A stretch of DNA of 64,000 nt, from assembly GCF_026278245.1 (NCBI RefSeq), contig NZ_CP111079.1, positions 622,501 to 686,500 on the forward strand. The letters run 5' to 3'. The notes under the pieces are model-generated. The model had not been told where the DNA came from and did not search any database. It worked only from the letters and a program-made list of their open reading frames with translations. Positions 1 to 8,149 of this stretch are shown one piece after another; position 1 is the first letter of the stretch, and every line of letters starts with the position of its first letter. The position numbers were made by a program, and so were the translations under genes. Source of the DNA: Pontibacter kalidii. GTDB taxonomy: Bacteria; Bacteroidota; Bacteroidia; Cytophagales; Hymenobacteraceae.

Positions 1-1
1 G

Positions 2-385
2 TTTGATGCCGAGGAAGTGCTGCACCTGCTCACCATCCGGGGCATTTACAAGCCGATAAAGCGGGTTGAGCTCAACGAGAAGTATAAACTCACGCCCCTG
101 CGCCTGAACCTGGGCCTGAGCTACTACTTCCGCGACCAGTTCTCCACCTCCTGGGACAGCTCTTACCCCAAAAACTACTACTGGTGGACGAGCAGCCTGC
201 GCGTAACCGGCGGCCTGGGCGCAGAACTGCACCGCCCGATCCGCAACAGCCGAAGTATAAAAGAGCTCACCCTCTACGGGGAGGTGGGCACTTACGACCT
301 GATCGTGACCTCCGCCGTAAAAGACCCTACGCTCACCGCCTGGGACATTATGAGTTTTGCCATTGGCGTGCGGGCAGGGTTTTAG
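2..385 (+). CDS. C-terminal part of an outer-membrane-like protein (5' partial)
   Basis: The reading frame is open to the left edge of the window, so only the last 127 or so residues are seen; the GTG at 17 is an internal codon, not a start. The visible part alternates polar and aromatic residues (for example LGLSYYF, NYYWWTSSLRVTGGLGAEL) and ends in a phenylalanine after FAIGVRAGF, as outer-membrane beta-barrel proteins usually do. I cannot name the family. It is followed by a foldback repeat rather than a classical terminator. The role is inferred only from strand pattern and C-terminal residue. Confidence 0.6.
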   Translation, partial: FDAEEVLHLLTIRGIYKPIKRVELNEKYKLTPLRLNLGLSYYFRDQFSTSWDSSYPKNYYWWTSSLRVTGGLGAELHRPIRNSRSIKELTLYGEVGTYDLIVTSAVKDPTLTAWDIMSFAIGVRAGF

Positions 386-400
386 GGCAATAAAGTATAA

Positions 401-529
401 AACTTAAGTTACGATTTACTAATTCAGCGCAGGTGTGAACTCACCCCTAACCTCTCCGAGAAGGGGAATCACCTACTCTTTTGCAAAATTCCCTTTCTCG
501 GAGGGGTGGGTTAATCGGAACTTGAGTTA
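401..529. repeat. Foldback (MITE-like) intergenic repeat, copy 1
   Basis: A stretch of about 129 bases whose two ends are near-perfect inverted copies: it opens with AACTTAAGTTACGATT and closes with AATCGGAACTTGAGTT. The interior is also an inverted pair (CACCCCTAACCTCTCCGAG against CTCGGAGGGGTGGG). A second, longer copy is at 34659-34830, and part of the longer form recurs at 44396-44458. There is no coding content. It could be a miniature mobile element or a structured RNA. Confidence 0.75.
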
Positions 530-552
530 TAAAGTATAAAACAGGAAATCAG

Positions 553-774
553 ATGCAGCCGATCGGGAAAACCATTGTTATACTTGGGGTTATACTTGTG
601 GTAATCGGGCTGGTGGTGTGGCTGGCCGGCGACAAGTTTAGCTGGTTTGGTCACCTGCCCGGCGATATCCGCGTGGAGAAGAAGAACATGCGCTTCTACG
701 CGCCTATCACCAGCATGATCCTGCTCAGCATCCTGCTCTCGCTGGCGCTGTGGCTGTTCCGCAAGCTCTTTTAG
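553..774 (+). CDS. DUF2905 family small membrane protein
   Basis: 73 residues with two hydrophobic helices (about residues 5-25 and 50-70) joined by a short polar loop containing FSWFGHLPGDIRVEKKN, the hallmark of the DUF2905 family. Members are small inner-membrane proteins of unknown function, and the length is normal for the family. The start ATG lies just after the foldback repeat and an AAGTATA motif. It lies upstream of a tiny membrane ORF and a DUF218 gene on the same strand, so the three may be co-transcribed. Confidence 0.85.
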   Translation: MQPIGKTIVILGVILVVIGLVVWLAGDKFSWFGHLPGDIRVEKKNMRFYAPITSMILLSILLSLALWLFRKLF

Positions 775-841
775 GGGGATGCGGTGGTTTTATACTTTGG
801 CCATACTTTCCTAACTTGCTGCCGCCAAAGTATAAATCCCG

Positions 842-922
842 ATGAAAGTCAAGCTCCACAAAGACCTTTACGCTTTGCTAGCCATGGTGCTGGTGTTTCT
901 GCTGCTTTGGCTTTTGTTCTGA
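842..922 (+). CDS. Possible 26-residue single-span membrane peptide
   Basis: ATG at 842 opens a 26-codon frame: a short basic N-terminus (MKVKLHKDLYALL) followed by a hydrophobic run (AMVLVFLLLWLLF) and a TGA three bases before the ATG of the DUF218 gene. A positive head and one hydrophobic span fit a single-pass small membrane protein or a translationally coupled leader. There is no known family and no homologue I can recall, so expression is uncertain. The tight spacing to the next start is the main support. Confidence 0.4.
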   Translation: MKVKLHKDLYALLAMVLVFLLLWLLF

Positions 923-925
923 GCC

Positions 926-1690
926 ATGTTCTTTATACTTTCCAAAACTCTCGATTTCCTGCTGATGCCCCTGGTGTGGGTGCTTGTGCTGCTGTTCCTG
1001 GCCGTTTTCATGAAATCTGTGAAATGGCGCCGCGTCAGCCTGATCAGTGCACTGGCGATGCTGCTGTTTTTCAGCAACCCCTTTCTCAGCAACCTGGCCT
1101 GGCGCGCCTGGGAGGCCAAGCCGGTGCCGGTTAGCGAGGTGGGCAAGTATGACGTGGCCGTGGTGTTGACGGGCGTGACTTCCTTTAAGCCCGATATCAC
1201 GGACCGGGTGCACACCAACAAAGGGGCAGACCGCTTTCTGCACACGCTGCAGCTCTACCGCCTGGGTAAAGTGGATAAGATCCTGATAACTGGCGGCAAA
1301 GGCTTTTTGCTGGACGAGATGACGCCGGAGGCGGAGCAGCTGAGGCAAGTCATGCTCTTGGCTGGCGTGCCGGATGAGGATCTAATTGTGGAGACTGGCG
1401 CTGTGAACACGCGCGAGAATGCAGTATATGCCGCCCAGGTGCTGGCGCAGCATCCGAGCTGGAAGAAGGTGCTGCTGGTAACCTCTGCCTTCCACATGCG
1501 CCGCTCCGAGGGCTGCTTCCAAAAAGTGGGCGTGTCCTTCGACAGCTATCCCACGGATTTCTACTCCTCTGAGCTGGTCTTTACGCCGGACTATACGTTA
1601 ATCCCCAGCGCCGTTGCCTTTGAGGGCTGGCACCACCTCATCCACGAAATAGCCGGGTATGTGGTGTATAAATTGTTGGGGTACTGCTAA
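926..1690 (+). CDS. DUF218 (YdcF/ElyC/SanA-like) membrane protein
   Basis: 254 residues. Two N-terminal hydrophobic helices (about 5-30 and 37-55) precede a DUF218 domain with the typical opening YDVAVVLTG, the ILITGGKGF strand-turn near residue 115, and the ENAVYAA / LLVTSAFHMRRS segments. Family members such as ElyC and SanA are anchored in the inner membrane and are linked to envelope integrity and lipid-carrier or peptidoglycan precursor handling, though the chemistry is not settled. The start follows the 26-residue ORF by three bases. TATACTT occurs in the codons for Ile-Leu at the very start (FFILS). Confidence 0.85.
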   Translation: MFFILSKTLDFLLMPLVWVLVLLFLAVFMKSVKWRRVSLISALAMLLFFSNPFLSNLAWRAWEAKPVPVSEVGKYDVAVVLTGVTSFKPDITDRVHTNKGADRFLHTLQLYRLGKVDKILITGGKGFLLDEMTPEAEQLRQVMLLAGVPDEDLIVETGAVNTRENAVYAAQVLAQHPSWKKVLLVTSAFHMRRSEGCFQKVGVSFDSYPTDFYSSELVFTPDYTLIPSAVAFEGWHHLIHEIAGYVVYKLLGYC

Positions 1691-1734
1691 CTGCTTTCTG
1701 CTGCCGTAGATGCGGTTTACCCCTTGCTTTAGCT

Positions 1735-2192
1735 TCTCTGGTGCAAGCGCCTGCTTGTGCCTTCATCGCTTAGCTATTGCAGTTCCTCCGCTGGCGCGCG
1801 TTTGCAACTCGTGTCCTTCTATGGTGTCGGGTTTGTAACCCGACTGGCTCGCAGAGCCATACTTTATACTTTGGCTATACTTCCATAGCCGCTGTTTCCT
1901 GCAACTGGACACAAGCTACACTTATTAGCTGCCGTTCATCCACGGCTTTACTACCTGCATTGTTTCATTTCCGACTGTGGTGCTCTCAAGCCCGAGAGGG
2001 CTCGTCCTTTGGCATCGCGCGGTGTACATTTCCTTTGCTTGATCTGCGGTCTCCGCAATTTCGCTAAAGCGAAACCGGAAATCTACAAGGCGCTCCACCC
2101 AAGGACTGGGTATCAGTTCGATAGCCGCCGCTGACGGAGCTTGAACGGAGCTCCCCTCCTTAGACAAGGAGGGGTAGGGGTGGTTGGACCCG
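1735..2192 (+). repeat. Composite intergenic hairpin-module repeat, copy A
   Basis: The gene-free region 1691-2234 is filled by modules that recur in order elsewhere: GCAAGCG/CGCTTGTGCC-type hairpin (1739-1762), GGCGCG(G)GTTTGCAACCCGTG-type hairpin (1790-1816), CGGGTTTGTAACCCG (1828-1842) followed by TGGCTCGCAGAGCCA (1845-1859), a CATAGCCGCTG..CTGCAACT linker, AGCCCGAGAGGGCT (1989-2002), a core of about 115 bases beginning GGCATCGCGCGGTGTACAT (2011), and a CCCCTCCTTAGACAAGGAGGGG hairpin. Copies are at 5160-5680, 28840-29430 and, inverted, 44264-44945. No gene is seen inside. Confidence 0.8.
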
Positions 2193-2234
2193 GTTCTACA
2201 AATCGAACAACCAACAACGAATAACGAACAACTA

Positions 2235-3599
2235 TCAAGCCACCCAAATACTCTTCTGGTTCACAAACTCGCGGATGCCGAGGTAGGACAGCTCGCGGCC
2301 ATAGCCGGATTTCTTGATGCCGCCAAAGGGCATTTCGGGCGTAGAGGCTACCATAGCGTTTACGAACATAGCACCGGTCTCTACCTTTCGGGCTACGCGC
2401 AGGCCGCGTTCCTTGTCCTGCGTCCACACCGCGCCTCCCAGGCCGAAGCGGGAATCATTGGCTACCTTTATGGCCTCCTCTTCATCCTTCACCACCATCA
2501 CGGCAGCCACGGGGCCGAACATTTCTTCCTCGTAGGCAGGCATGCCGGGTTTCACGTTTCTGAGGATCATCGGCTTGAAGTAGGCGCTGTCTTTGCTCTC
2601 GCGGCCACCATCCAGCACCACCTCCGCCCCCTGCTTCACCGACTCCTGTACCTGCTTCTCCAAGTCTTCGGCCAGGTCCACGCGTGCCAATGGGCCGTAG
2701 TCAATATCCTCTTTCAGCGGGTCGCCGGTTTTCAGGCTTTGCATCTTCTCCTTAAATTTTTGCAGGAAGGCATCTGCTATACTTTCCACCACGATAAAGC
2801 GCTTGGCGGCAATACAGCTCTGGCCCGCGTTCACCATCCTCGACTTTACCGCTGTTTCCGCAGCTTTCTCCAGGTCGGCATCCTCCAACACGACAAAGGC
2901 ATCGCTGCCACCCAGCTCCAACACCGTTTTCTTTATCTCCTGCCCGGCTTTCTTGGCTACTTTCGAGCCCGCGCCTTCGCTACCGGTCAGCGTAACCGCC
3001 TTTACGTGCGGGTGCTCTATCACAGCATTCACCTCCCCGGAACCGATCAGCAGTGTCTGGAACACCTTCTCCGGAAAGCCGGCTTTGCGCACAATTTCCT
3101 CGATGGCCAGCGCGCACTGCGGCACATTGGAGGCGTGCTTCAGCAACCCCACGTTACCAGCCATCAGGGCAGGGGCCAGGAAGCGGTAGGCCTGCCAGAA
3201 GGGGAAGTTCCAGGGCATAATGGCCAGTACCACACCCAGTGGCTCAAAGGCGATCAGGCTGCGCTCAGCTTTGGTTCCTATTTCTTCATCCGCCAGGAAA
3301 TCGGCTGCGTTCTCGGCATAGTAGCGGCAAGCCAGGGCGCATTTCTTTACTTCGGCAACGGCATCCTTCAGCGGCTTGCCCATCTCCAGCGAAATGATCC
3401 GGCCATACTTCTCGGCCTCGTTTTCCAGTATCTCGGCCTGTCTGTTCATACACTTTGCGCGTTCCTCAAAGCTTACGTCGCGCCAGCTTTGGAAAGCTTT
3501 TTCGGCAGCCTCGATTTTCTCTCTTATTTCTTCCGGTGTATGCGGGGTAAAGGTTTTCACCACTTCGCCGGTGGCTGGGTTTACTGTTTCTATGGCCAT
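2235..3599 (-). CDS. NAD(P)-dependent aldehyde dehydrogenase, succinate-semialdehyde type
   Basis: 454 residues when started at the ATG giving MAIETVNPATGEV; an upstream in-frame ATG would add 16 unlikely residues. Family marks are present: MPWNFPFWQ, the glutamate loop LELGGSDAFVV, and the catalytic cysteine in NAGQSCIAAKRF, plus EEMFGPVAAVM near the C-terminus. This matches the short Sad/GabD-like branch, which oxidises succinate semialdehyde to succinate, for instance at the end of GABA degradation. Substrate choice cannot be fixed from sequence. It stands alone, transcribed away from the rhodanese gene, and its 3' end abuts composite repeat A. Confidence 0.88.
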   Translation of the reverse strand: MAIETVNPATGEVVKTFTPHTPEEIREKIEAAEKAFQSWRDVSFEERAKCMNRQAEILENEAEKYGRIISLEMGKPLKDAVAEVKKCALACRYYAENAADFLADEEIGTKAERSLIAFEPLGVVLAIMPWNFPFWQAYRFLAPALMAGNVGLLKHASNVPQCALAIEEIVRKAGFPEKVFQTLLIGSGEVNAVIEHPHVKAVTLTGSEGAGSKVAKKAGQEIKKTVLELGGSDAFVVLEDADLEKAAETAVKSRMVNAGQSCIAAKRFIVVESIADAFLQKFKEKMQSLKTGDPLKEDIDYGPLARVDLAEDLEKQVQESVKQGAEVVLDGGRESKDSAYFKPMILRNVKPGMPAYEEEMFGPVAAVMVVKDEEEAIKVANDSRFGLGGAVWTQDKERGLRVARKVETGAMFVNAMVASTPEMPFGGIKKSGYGRELSYLGIREFVNQKSIWVA

Positions 3600-3818
3600 A
3601 GTTTTGTCTTTTCGGGTTGCGTTGTAAATATACGCAACAAGCCGCACCCGGGCTGAGCCGGCAGTTGCTTATACTTCGGCTGCAGAAACAAATGAAGGTA
3701 AGTCTTGGTTTTAGGAATGATTTCCTATAATATTTTTAACTTTGGAGAGATTCCTTGAAACCTGTTGCTTCTCAGGCAGTAAGGGGAGTGTCGCGTACTT
3801 GATTCCTATATACCTATA

Positions 3819-4349
3819 TTGACGATCATTTTGAAGAAGTTATTGTTGTTGGGCACCGTTTGCTGGCTAACGGTGCTGCAGGCCTGTGGGCAAGCCACAG
3901 ATATGTCTTATGCGCTGATGCTTGATGGGCTTTATAAAAAGACGGTCCCTACTGTAGACCCTGTTCAGTTGAAAGTCATGCTGGCTTCTGAAGCGGAGAA
4001 GCCACTGCTCCTCGACACGCGCCAACAGGAGGAGTACGACGTTAGCCACCTGGCTGGCGCCCGCTTCCTGGGCTATGAAACGTTTCGGGTTGAACAACTG
4101 GAGGAGGTGCCAAAAGATGCCCCCATTGTACTCTACTGCTCGGTGGGCTATCGCAGCGAACGGGTGGGGGAGCAGCTGAAGGCTGCAGGGTATACCAATG
4201 TGCGCCACCTCTACGGCGGCCTGTTCGAGTGGGTGAACCAGGGACTGCCTGTGTATGATAGTAAAGGGAAAACAAACAGAGTGCACGCCTACTCCAGAAC
4301 ATGGGGTGTCTGGCTGCAGAAAGGGGAGAAAGTATATGGGAAAGAATAA
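3819..4349 (+). CDS. Rhodanese-domain lipoprotein
   Basis: 176 residues. The N-terminus is a lipoprotein signal ending in LTVLQAC, so the protein is probably lipid-anchored in the periplasm. A single rhodanese domain follows, with DTRQQEEYDVSHLAGA (about 67-82) and the active-site loop CSVGYRSE near residue 108, whose first residue is the persulfide cysteine. No ATG fits; starts are TTG at 3819 or TTG at 3831 (MKKLLLLG), the second giving a more usual signal peptide. It overlaps the TIGR04282 glycosyltransferase by 14 bases, so the two are translationally linked. Confidence 0.85.
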   Translation: MTIILKKLLLLGTVCWLTVLQACGQATDMSYALMLDGLYKKTVPTVDPVQLKVMLASEAEKPLLLDTRQQEEYDVSHLAGARFLGYETFRVEQLEEVPKDAPIVLYCSVGYRSERVGEQLKAAGYTNVRHLYGGLFEWVNQGLPVYDSKGKTNRVHAYSRTWGVWLQKGEKVYGKE

Positions 4350-4944
4350 ACTACTGCTGCTTTTTGTGCGCAACCCGGAGCTGGGCAAGGTAAAGACCCG
4401 GCTGGCTGCCTCCGTTGGGCCTGAAACGGCGCTGGAAGTGTACATCCACCTGCTGCAACACACCAGGCAGGTAACGCAGGAGCTGCCTATGGATAAGCTG
4501 GTATACTATGTGGGCGGGGTGAATCTAAATGATATTTGGCCTAATGCCATTTACCAGAAGCGGGAGCAGGTAGAGGGAGACCTGGGCCAGCGCATGCAAG
4601 CTGCCTTTGCCGCCGCTTTCCTGGAAGGCTATACTTCGGTGGTGATCATTGGGAGCGACTGCCTGCAGCTCACGCCGGAGATCATCCTGAATGCCTACGA
4701 AGCACTGGAGACCCATGATGTGGTGGTGGGGCCGGCACTGGACGGCGGTTACTACCTGATCGGGATGAACTGCCTGTATTCGCAGCTTTTCCAGAACAAG
4801 CACTGGAGCACCGCACATGTCTTTCCGGAAACCATCCAGGACCTGCAGCGCCTGAAGCTGTCGTACGCCCTGCTGCCCCGCCTCTCCGACGTAGATCAGG
4901 TGGAGGACCTGGACGAGGAACTGCTACGCGATTTCGGGCTGTAG
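4336..4944 (+). CDS. TIGR04282 (DUF2064) glycosyltransferase, arsenosugar-type
   Basis: 202 residues from the ATG at 4336 (MGKNKLLLLF), which overlaps the end of the rhodanese gene by 14 bases; a longer frame from 4255 runs inside that gene and is not believable. Diagnostic segments are FVRNPELGKVKTRLA at the N-terminus, VVIIGSDCLQL in the centre and VVGPALDGGYYLIGM. The family is the rSAM/selenodomain-associated transferase 1 group, now usually named for arsenosugar biosynthesis. Its common partner, TIGR04283, is at 11456-12160, but the arsenic methyltransferase and the radical SAM enzyme of that pathway are not in this window. Confidence 0.85.
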   Translation: MGKNKLLLLFVRNPELGKVKTRLAASVGPETALEVYIHLLQHTRQVTQELPMDKLVYYVGGVNLNDIWPNAIYQKREQVEGDLGQRMQAAFAAAFLEGYTSVVIIGSDCLQLTPEIILNAYEALETHDVVVGPALDGGYYLIGMNCLYSQLFQNKHWSTAHVFPETIQDLQRLKLSYALLPRLSDVDQVEDLDEELLRDFGL

Positions 4945-5159
4945 TTTATACTTGCGCGCATCCACTGCTTAAATCTCCGATGCCTTCCGCTGCTTCGTAC
5001 ATCCTTGTGCGGAACTTCTCTGCTGCGGGCGTCAACGCCTGTGTAAGCTATACTTGCTTTGGCCATACGTTTATACTTGTCCGAATCGGAATTTTCAGGA
5101 TGAAGGTATTAGCGGGATTTTATACTTTAGTCGTCCTTCTATACTTCTTTAGTCTTCTT

Positions 5160-5680
5160 CCGCTGGCGCGGGCTTGTAGCCCGTGTCTTGTTATTCGTTG
5201 GGTTTTCAACCCGACTGGCTCACAGAGCCATCCTTTATACTTGGACTGTGCTACTATACTTGAGCTATACTTTATACTTCTTTACTTGTTGATTTATACT
5301 TGCTGCTCCTGTAGTCTCTCTGGCGCAAGCGTCCGCTTGTGCCTCTCTTAGCTCCTGCTTCCTGCAACTGGAACCAAGCTATCCTTGCTAGCTACTGCTG
5401 ATCCTCCAGACTTACAAGCCTACAGTTGCATTTCTGGCTTTGGCTCCCTCCAGCCCGGGAGGGCTCGTCCTGGGGGTAGGGTCCCTCGATAAGCGCATCG
5501 CGCTGTGTTTCCTCCTTGCCTCGCTTTCGCTCGGCATGGCCTCAACGGGCACCGGATCTCACAAGGCGCTCAACCCAAGGACTGGGATCGGATTCGATAG
5601 CCGCTGCTTTTGCAACTTGAACAGAACTCCCCTCCTTAGCTAAGGAGGGGTAGGGGTGGTTGGACCCGGTAGCGGGGAAC
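5160..5680 (+). repeat. Composite intergenic hairpin-module repeat, copy B
   Basis: The gap 4945-6007 (over 1 kb) holds no convincing gene. It carries the module series GGCGCGGGCTTGTAGCCCGTG (5164), GGGTTTTCAACCC then TGGCTCACAGAGCCA (about 5200-5230), GGCGCAAGCGTCCGCTTGTGCC (5321-5342), AGCCCGGGAGGGCT (about 5452) and CCCCTCCTTAGCTAAGGAGGGG (5629-5650). Its core, from GCATCGCGCTGTG (5499), has diverged in the middle from the other copies but keeps AAGGCGCTCAACCCAAGGACTGGGAT. From 5690 to 5850 there are further C-rich and G-rich pairs (CCCCTCTCGGGAGGGG and similar). TATACTT is very dense through the gap. Confidence 0.75.
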
Positions 5681-6007
5681 TCCCTCTCCTGTTCTTAGGA
5701 GAGGGTTGGGGTGAGGTTAAATTCCCCTCTCGGGAGGGGCTGGGGGTGGGTTTATACTTGTGCTGATAAGAACAACTATGAAACTTATACTTTAGCACAA
5801 GTAATTACAGACTCCCCTCCATGGACAAGGAGGGGTTAAGGCAGTTCGAACCGGTTAGGCAGACCTAAAAAACGAAAATCCCAAAGTATGGCCCTGGCAG
5901 CTACAAGACGTATGGAGGGTAAAGCCAGCGTTACGAAACCATTATACTTCAGCCATCCTTCCCGTTCTTCAAAGTATAACTCCCAAACTCTCTAACTCCT
6001 AAACTCT

Positions 6008-7156
6008 CTACAGCCCCAGCAAAGCGTCATAGCCGTACACATCGTCCCTGAAATGTACTTCCATTTGCTCGTCTACCCAGGAGGTAAAGTATACGATATG
6101 CAGCGGCACGGGCTTCTTTACACGCACGTAGTGGTTGGGCCTGCCAAGCTCCCATAGTTTCTTAACCTCTGCGGCGGTATAACCGGAGCCGCGCTCGAGC
6201 AGGTAATACGCCAGTTCCACCGGTTTCTCTAGCCGGACGCAGCCGTGGCTGAAGGCGCGGCTCGGGTAACTGAAGAGTTGCTTGGCCTGCGTGTCGTGGA
6301 GGTACTGCGGCAGGCGGTTCGGAAACGGGAATTTTACCACCCCCAACTCGTTATCGGGCCCGTTTAGTTGTATGATGCGGTAGTTAAAGTTGGCTGCCGT
6401 TATACGTTGCCAGTCCACCTCCCAAGGGCTTATGCGCATCCAGCCGCTGCCGTCGGATTGCTCCAGCACCATGTTCTTTTTGGCCAGGTAGCCCGGGTTG
6501 CGCCTCAGAATGGGCACGATTTCCTTTACGGCGATGGAGGTGGGCACCTGCCAGTAAGAGTTCAGCACTACCATGTCGAGCCTGGAGTGGATCGGGTACG
6601 TTTTGAGCACGGGCTTTCCGACGATCACGCGCATTTGCAGCGCGGTTTTGCCGCTATCCACCACCTGCATCATAAACTCTGGCAAATTGATGATGGCGTA
6701 AGGTTCCTGCTCGCTGGTGAACACAGCATCATAACGGGTAAGGTTGATGCGCAGCTGCTCCAGCCGCTTATCGGGTAACACATTAAGGGCAGCAACCGTG
6801 ACGGGGCCAACCACACCGTCAGGCGCCAGGCCGTGGCGCCTCTGAAAGTGCCGCACGGCCGTGCTTATTCCTGAAGTATAAACCAAAGCACTGGAGGCCG
6901 AGTCAAGGGGCAGATCGCCGGTCAGCAGGAGGTTGTCCTGCAGCTGCGGAATAAGTGGGCTGCTGTCGCCGGGGCGGAGCAGGAGGGTGTCGGGGAAAGT
7001 ATGCCAGCAGCCTGACTTGGCGATGGCCTCGTACTGCAGCAGGGCCTGCTCCATCCGGTCCTTGCTGTAGGGCCTGTATGGCTGCAGCTGCTCCTGCGCA
7101 CGCACCTCCGTCCATAAAAAGAAGAAGATGAATAAAAGGGACAGTGAACGGAGCAT
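6008..7156 (-). CDS. L,D-transpeptidase (YcbB-like) with peptidoglycan-binding domain
   Basis: 382 residues from the ATG giving MLRSLSLLFIFFFLWTEVRA, a good signal peptide; the longer frame adds 24 residues before it. A PG_binding_1 segment (AVRHFQRRHGLAPDGVVGP, about 105-125) precedes a YkuD catalytic domain with the active-site signature SHGCVRLE near residue 310, containing the catalytic His and Cys. Enzymes of this type make 3-3 cross-links or attach proteins to peptidoglycan in the periplasm. The size is somewhat short for full YcbB. The gene is single and convergent with nothing; its 3' end borders repeat B. Confidence 0.9.
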   Translation of the reverse strand: MLRSLSLLFIFFFLWTEVRAQEQLQPYRPYSKDRMEQALLQYEAIAKSGCWHTFPDTLLLRPGDSSPLIPQLQDNLLLTGDLPLDSASSALVYTSGISTAVRHFQRRHGLAPDGVVGPVTVAALNVLPDKRLEQLRINLTRYDAVFTSEQEPYAIINLPEFMMQVVDSGKTALQMRVIVGKPVLKTYPIHSRLDMVVLNSYWQVPTSIAVKEIVPILRRNPGYLAKKNMVLEQSDGSGWMRISPWEVDWQRITAANFNYRIIQLNGPDNELGVVKFPFPNRLPQYLHDTQAKQLFSYPSRAFSHGCVRLEKPVELAYYLLERGSGYTAAEVKKLWELGRPNHYVRVKKPVPLHIVYFTSWVDEQMEVHFRDDVYGYDALLGL

Positions 7157-7298
7157 GTGGAACTGTATAGTAGCTATTAAAGTATACGGAGCGGGACAAT
7201 CGCCCGGCATTGCCTGCTTCTTTTTCATTTCAGGCTAAGGTAGTAGCTTTGTTCACCCTAAAAAATGACATTTGTCGTTGCTGATCAATCACACACGT

Positions 7299-7982
7299 AT
7301 GGCATCCACCATTGATAAGAATACACTGGGCTTTCTGGCCGAACTGTCTGCTAACAATACCCGCGAGTGGTTTACCGAGAACAAGCCCCGCTACGAAAAG
7401 GCACGCCAGAACTACATTGGCTTTCTGCAGGAGCTGCTGCAGGAGATGCAGCATTTTGAGCCCGCCGCCCGGGGCCAGCAAGGCAAAGATCTGGTGTTCC
7501 GCATTTACCGCGACGTACGTTTCTCGAAGGACAAGCGGCCTTACAAAGACCATTTTGGGGCTTATGTGGCGGAAGGAGGGCGCAAATCCATACTTCCGGG
7601 CTATTACCTGCACCTGGCGGGCGGCAACAAGTCTTTTTTGGCGGGAGGATTGTGGTACCCGCCGGCGCCGGAACTGAAGGCTGTGCGGCAGGAGATAGAC
7701 TATAACCTGGAGGAGTTTAAGGCGCTGGTGGAGTCGGAGGAGTTCAGGAAGAAGTTTGGCGCCTTGGAGGGCGAGCAGCTGAAAACCACGCCCAAGGGCT
7801 ACGACAAAGACAACCCCGCTATCCCTTACCTGCGCTTCAAAAGCTGGAACGCCGTGATGCCGCTCCCCGACGAGACGGTGCTGAGTCCGGATTTCCTGCA
7901 GGTGGTGCTCGACGGGTTCCGATCCCTGAAGCCGCTGAATGATTTCCTGACGCACCCGCTGAAGGATATGGGAGAGGAGTAA
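7299..7982 (+). CDS. DUF2461 (TIGR02453) protein
   Basis: 227 residues starting at MASTIDKNTLGFL; an upstream start at 7272 would add nine residues. The family pattern is clear: FLAELSANNTREWFTENKPRYE at the N-terminus, VFRIYRDVRFSKDKRPYK near residue 65, and LAGGLWYPPAPELKAVR. The function of DUF2461 is unknown; proteins are cytosolic and widespread in Bacteroidota. A TAGCTTTG box at 7244-7251 fits the promoter -7 element of this phylum, although I see no good -33 partner. It diverges from the L,D-transpeptidase gene. Confidence 0.88.
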   Translation: MASTIDKNTLGFLAELSANNTREWFTENKPRYEKARQNYIGFLQELLQEMQHFEPAARGQQGKDLVFRIYRDVRFSKDKRPYKDHFGAYVAEGGRKSILPGYYLHLAGGNKSFLAGGLWYPPAPELKAVRQEIDYNLEEFKALVESEEFRKKFGALEGEQLKTTPKGYDKDNPAIPYLRFKSWNAVMPLPDETVLSPDFLQVVLDGFRSLKPLNDFLTHPLKDMGEE

Positions 7983-8149
7983 AGGGGGAAAAAGGCGGCG
8001 TGTTCGGCCGTTTGCACCCTCATCTGGAAAAGGTAATCCTTGTGCCGGCCAAACAGCAGCAGCTTCAGGCCGCGTAAGGCAACTTCTCGTATGGCACTTC
8101 TCCTGGGCCACGATGTAACTTCTGGGGCGCTCCCGTTGTACTTAACTGG

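Noticed and set aside
1777..2067. Open frame across composite repeat A
   Set aside because: It spans several repeat modules, has no conserved start, and matching frames are broken in copy B; it is a by-product of the hairpins.
2184..3656. 490-codon plus-strand frame opposite the aldehyde dehydrogenase
   Set aside because: It is the antisense shadow of a clear dehydrogenase; the protein is low-complexity and has no family signs.
5440..5643. 67-codon frame in composite repeat B
   Set aside because: Lies fully in repeat modules with different frame from copies A, C and D.
7230..8111. Minus-strand frame opposite DUF2461
   Set aside because: Shadow of the DUF2461 gene, with His/Leu/Gln-rich composition.
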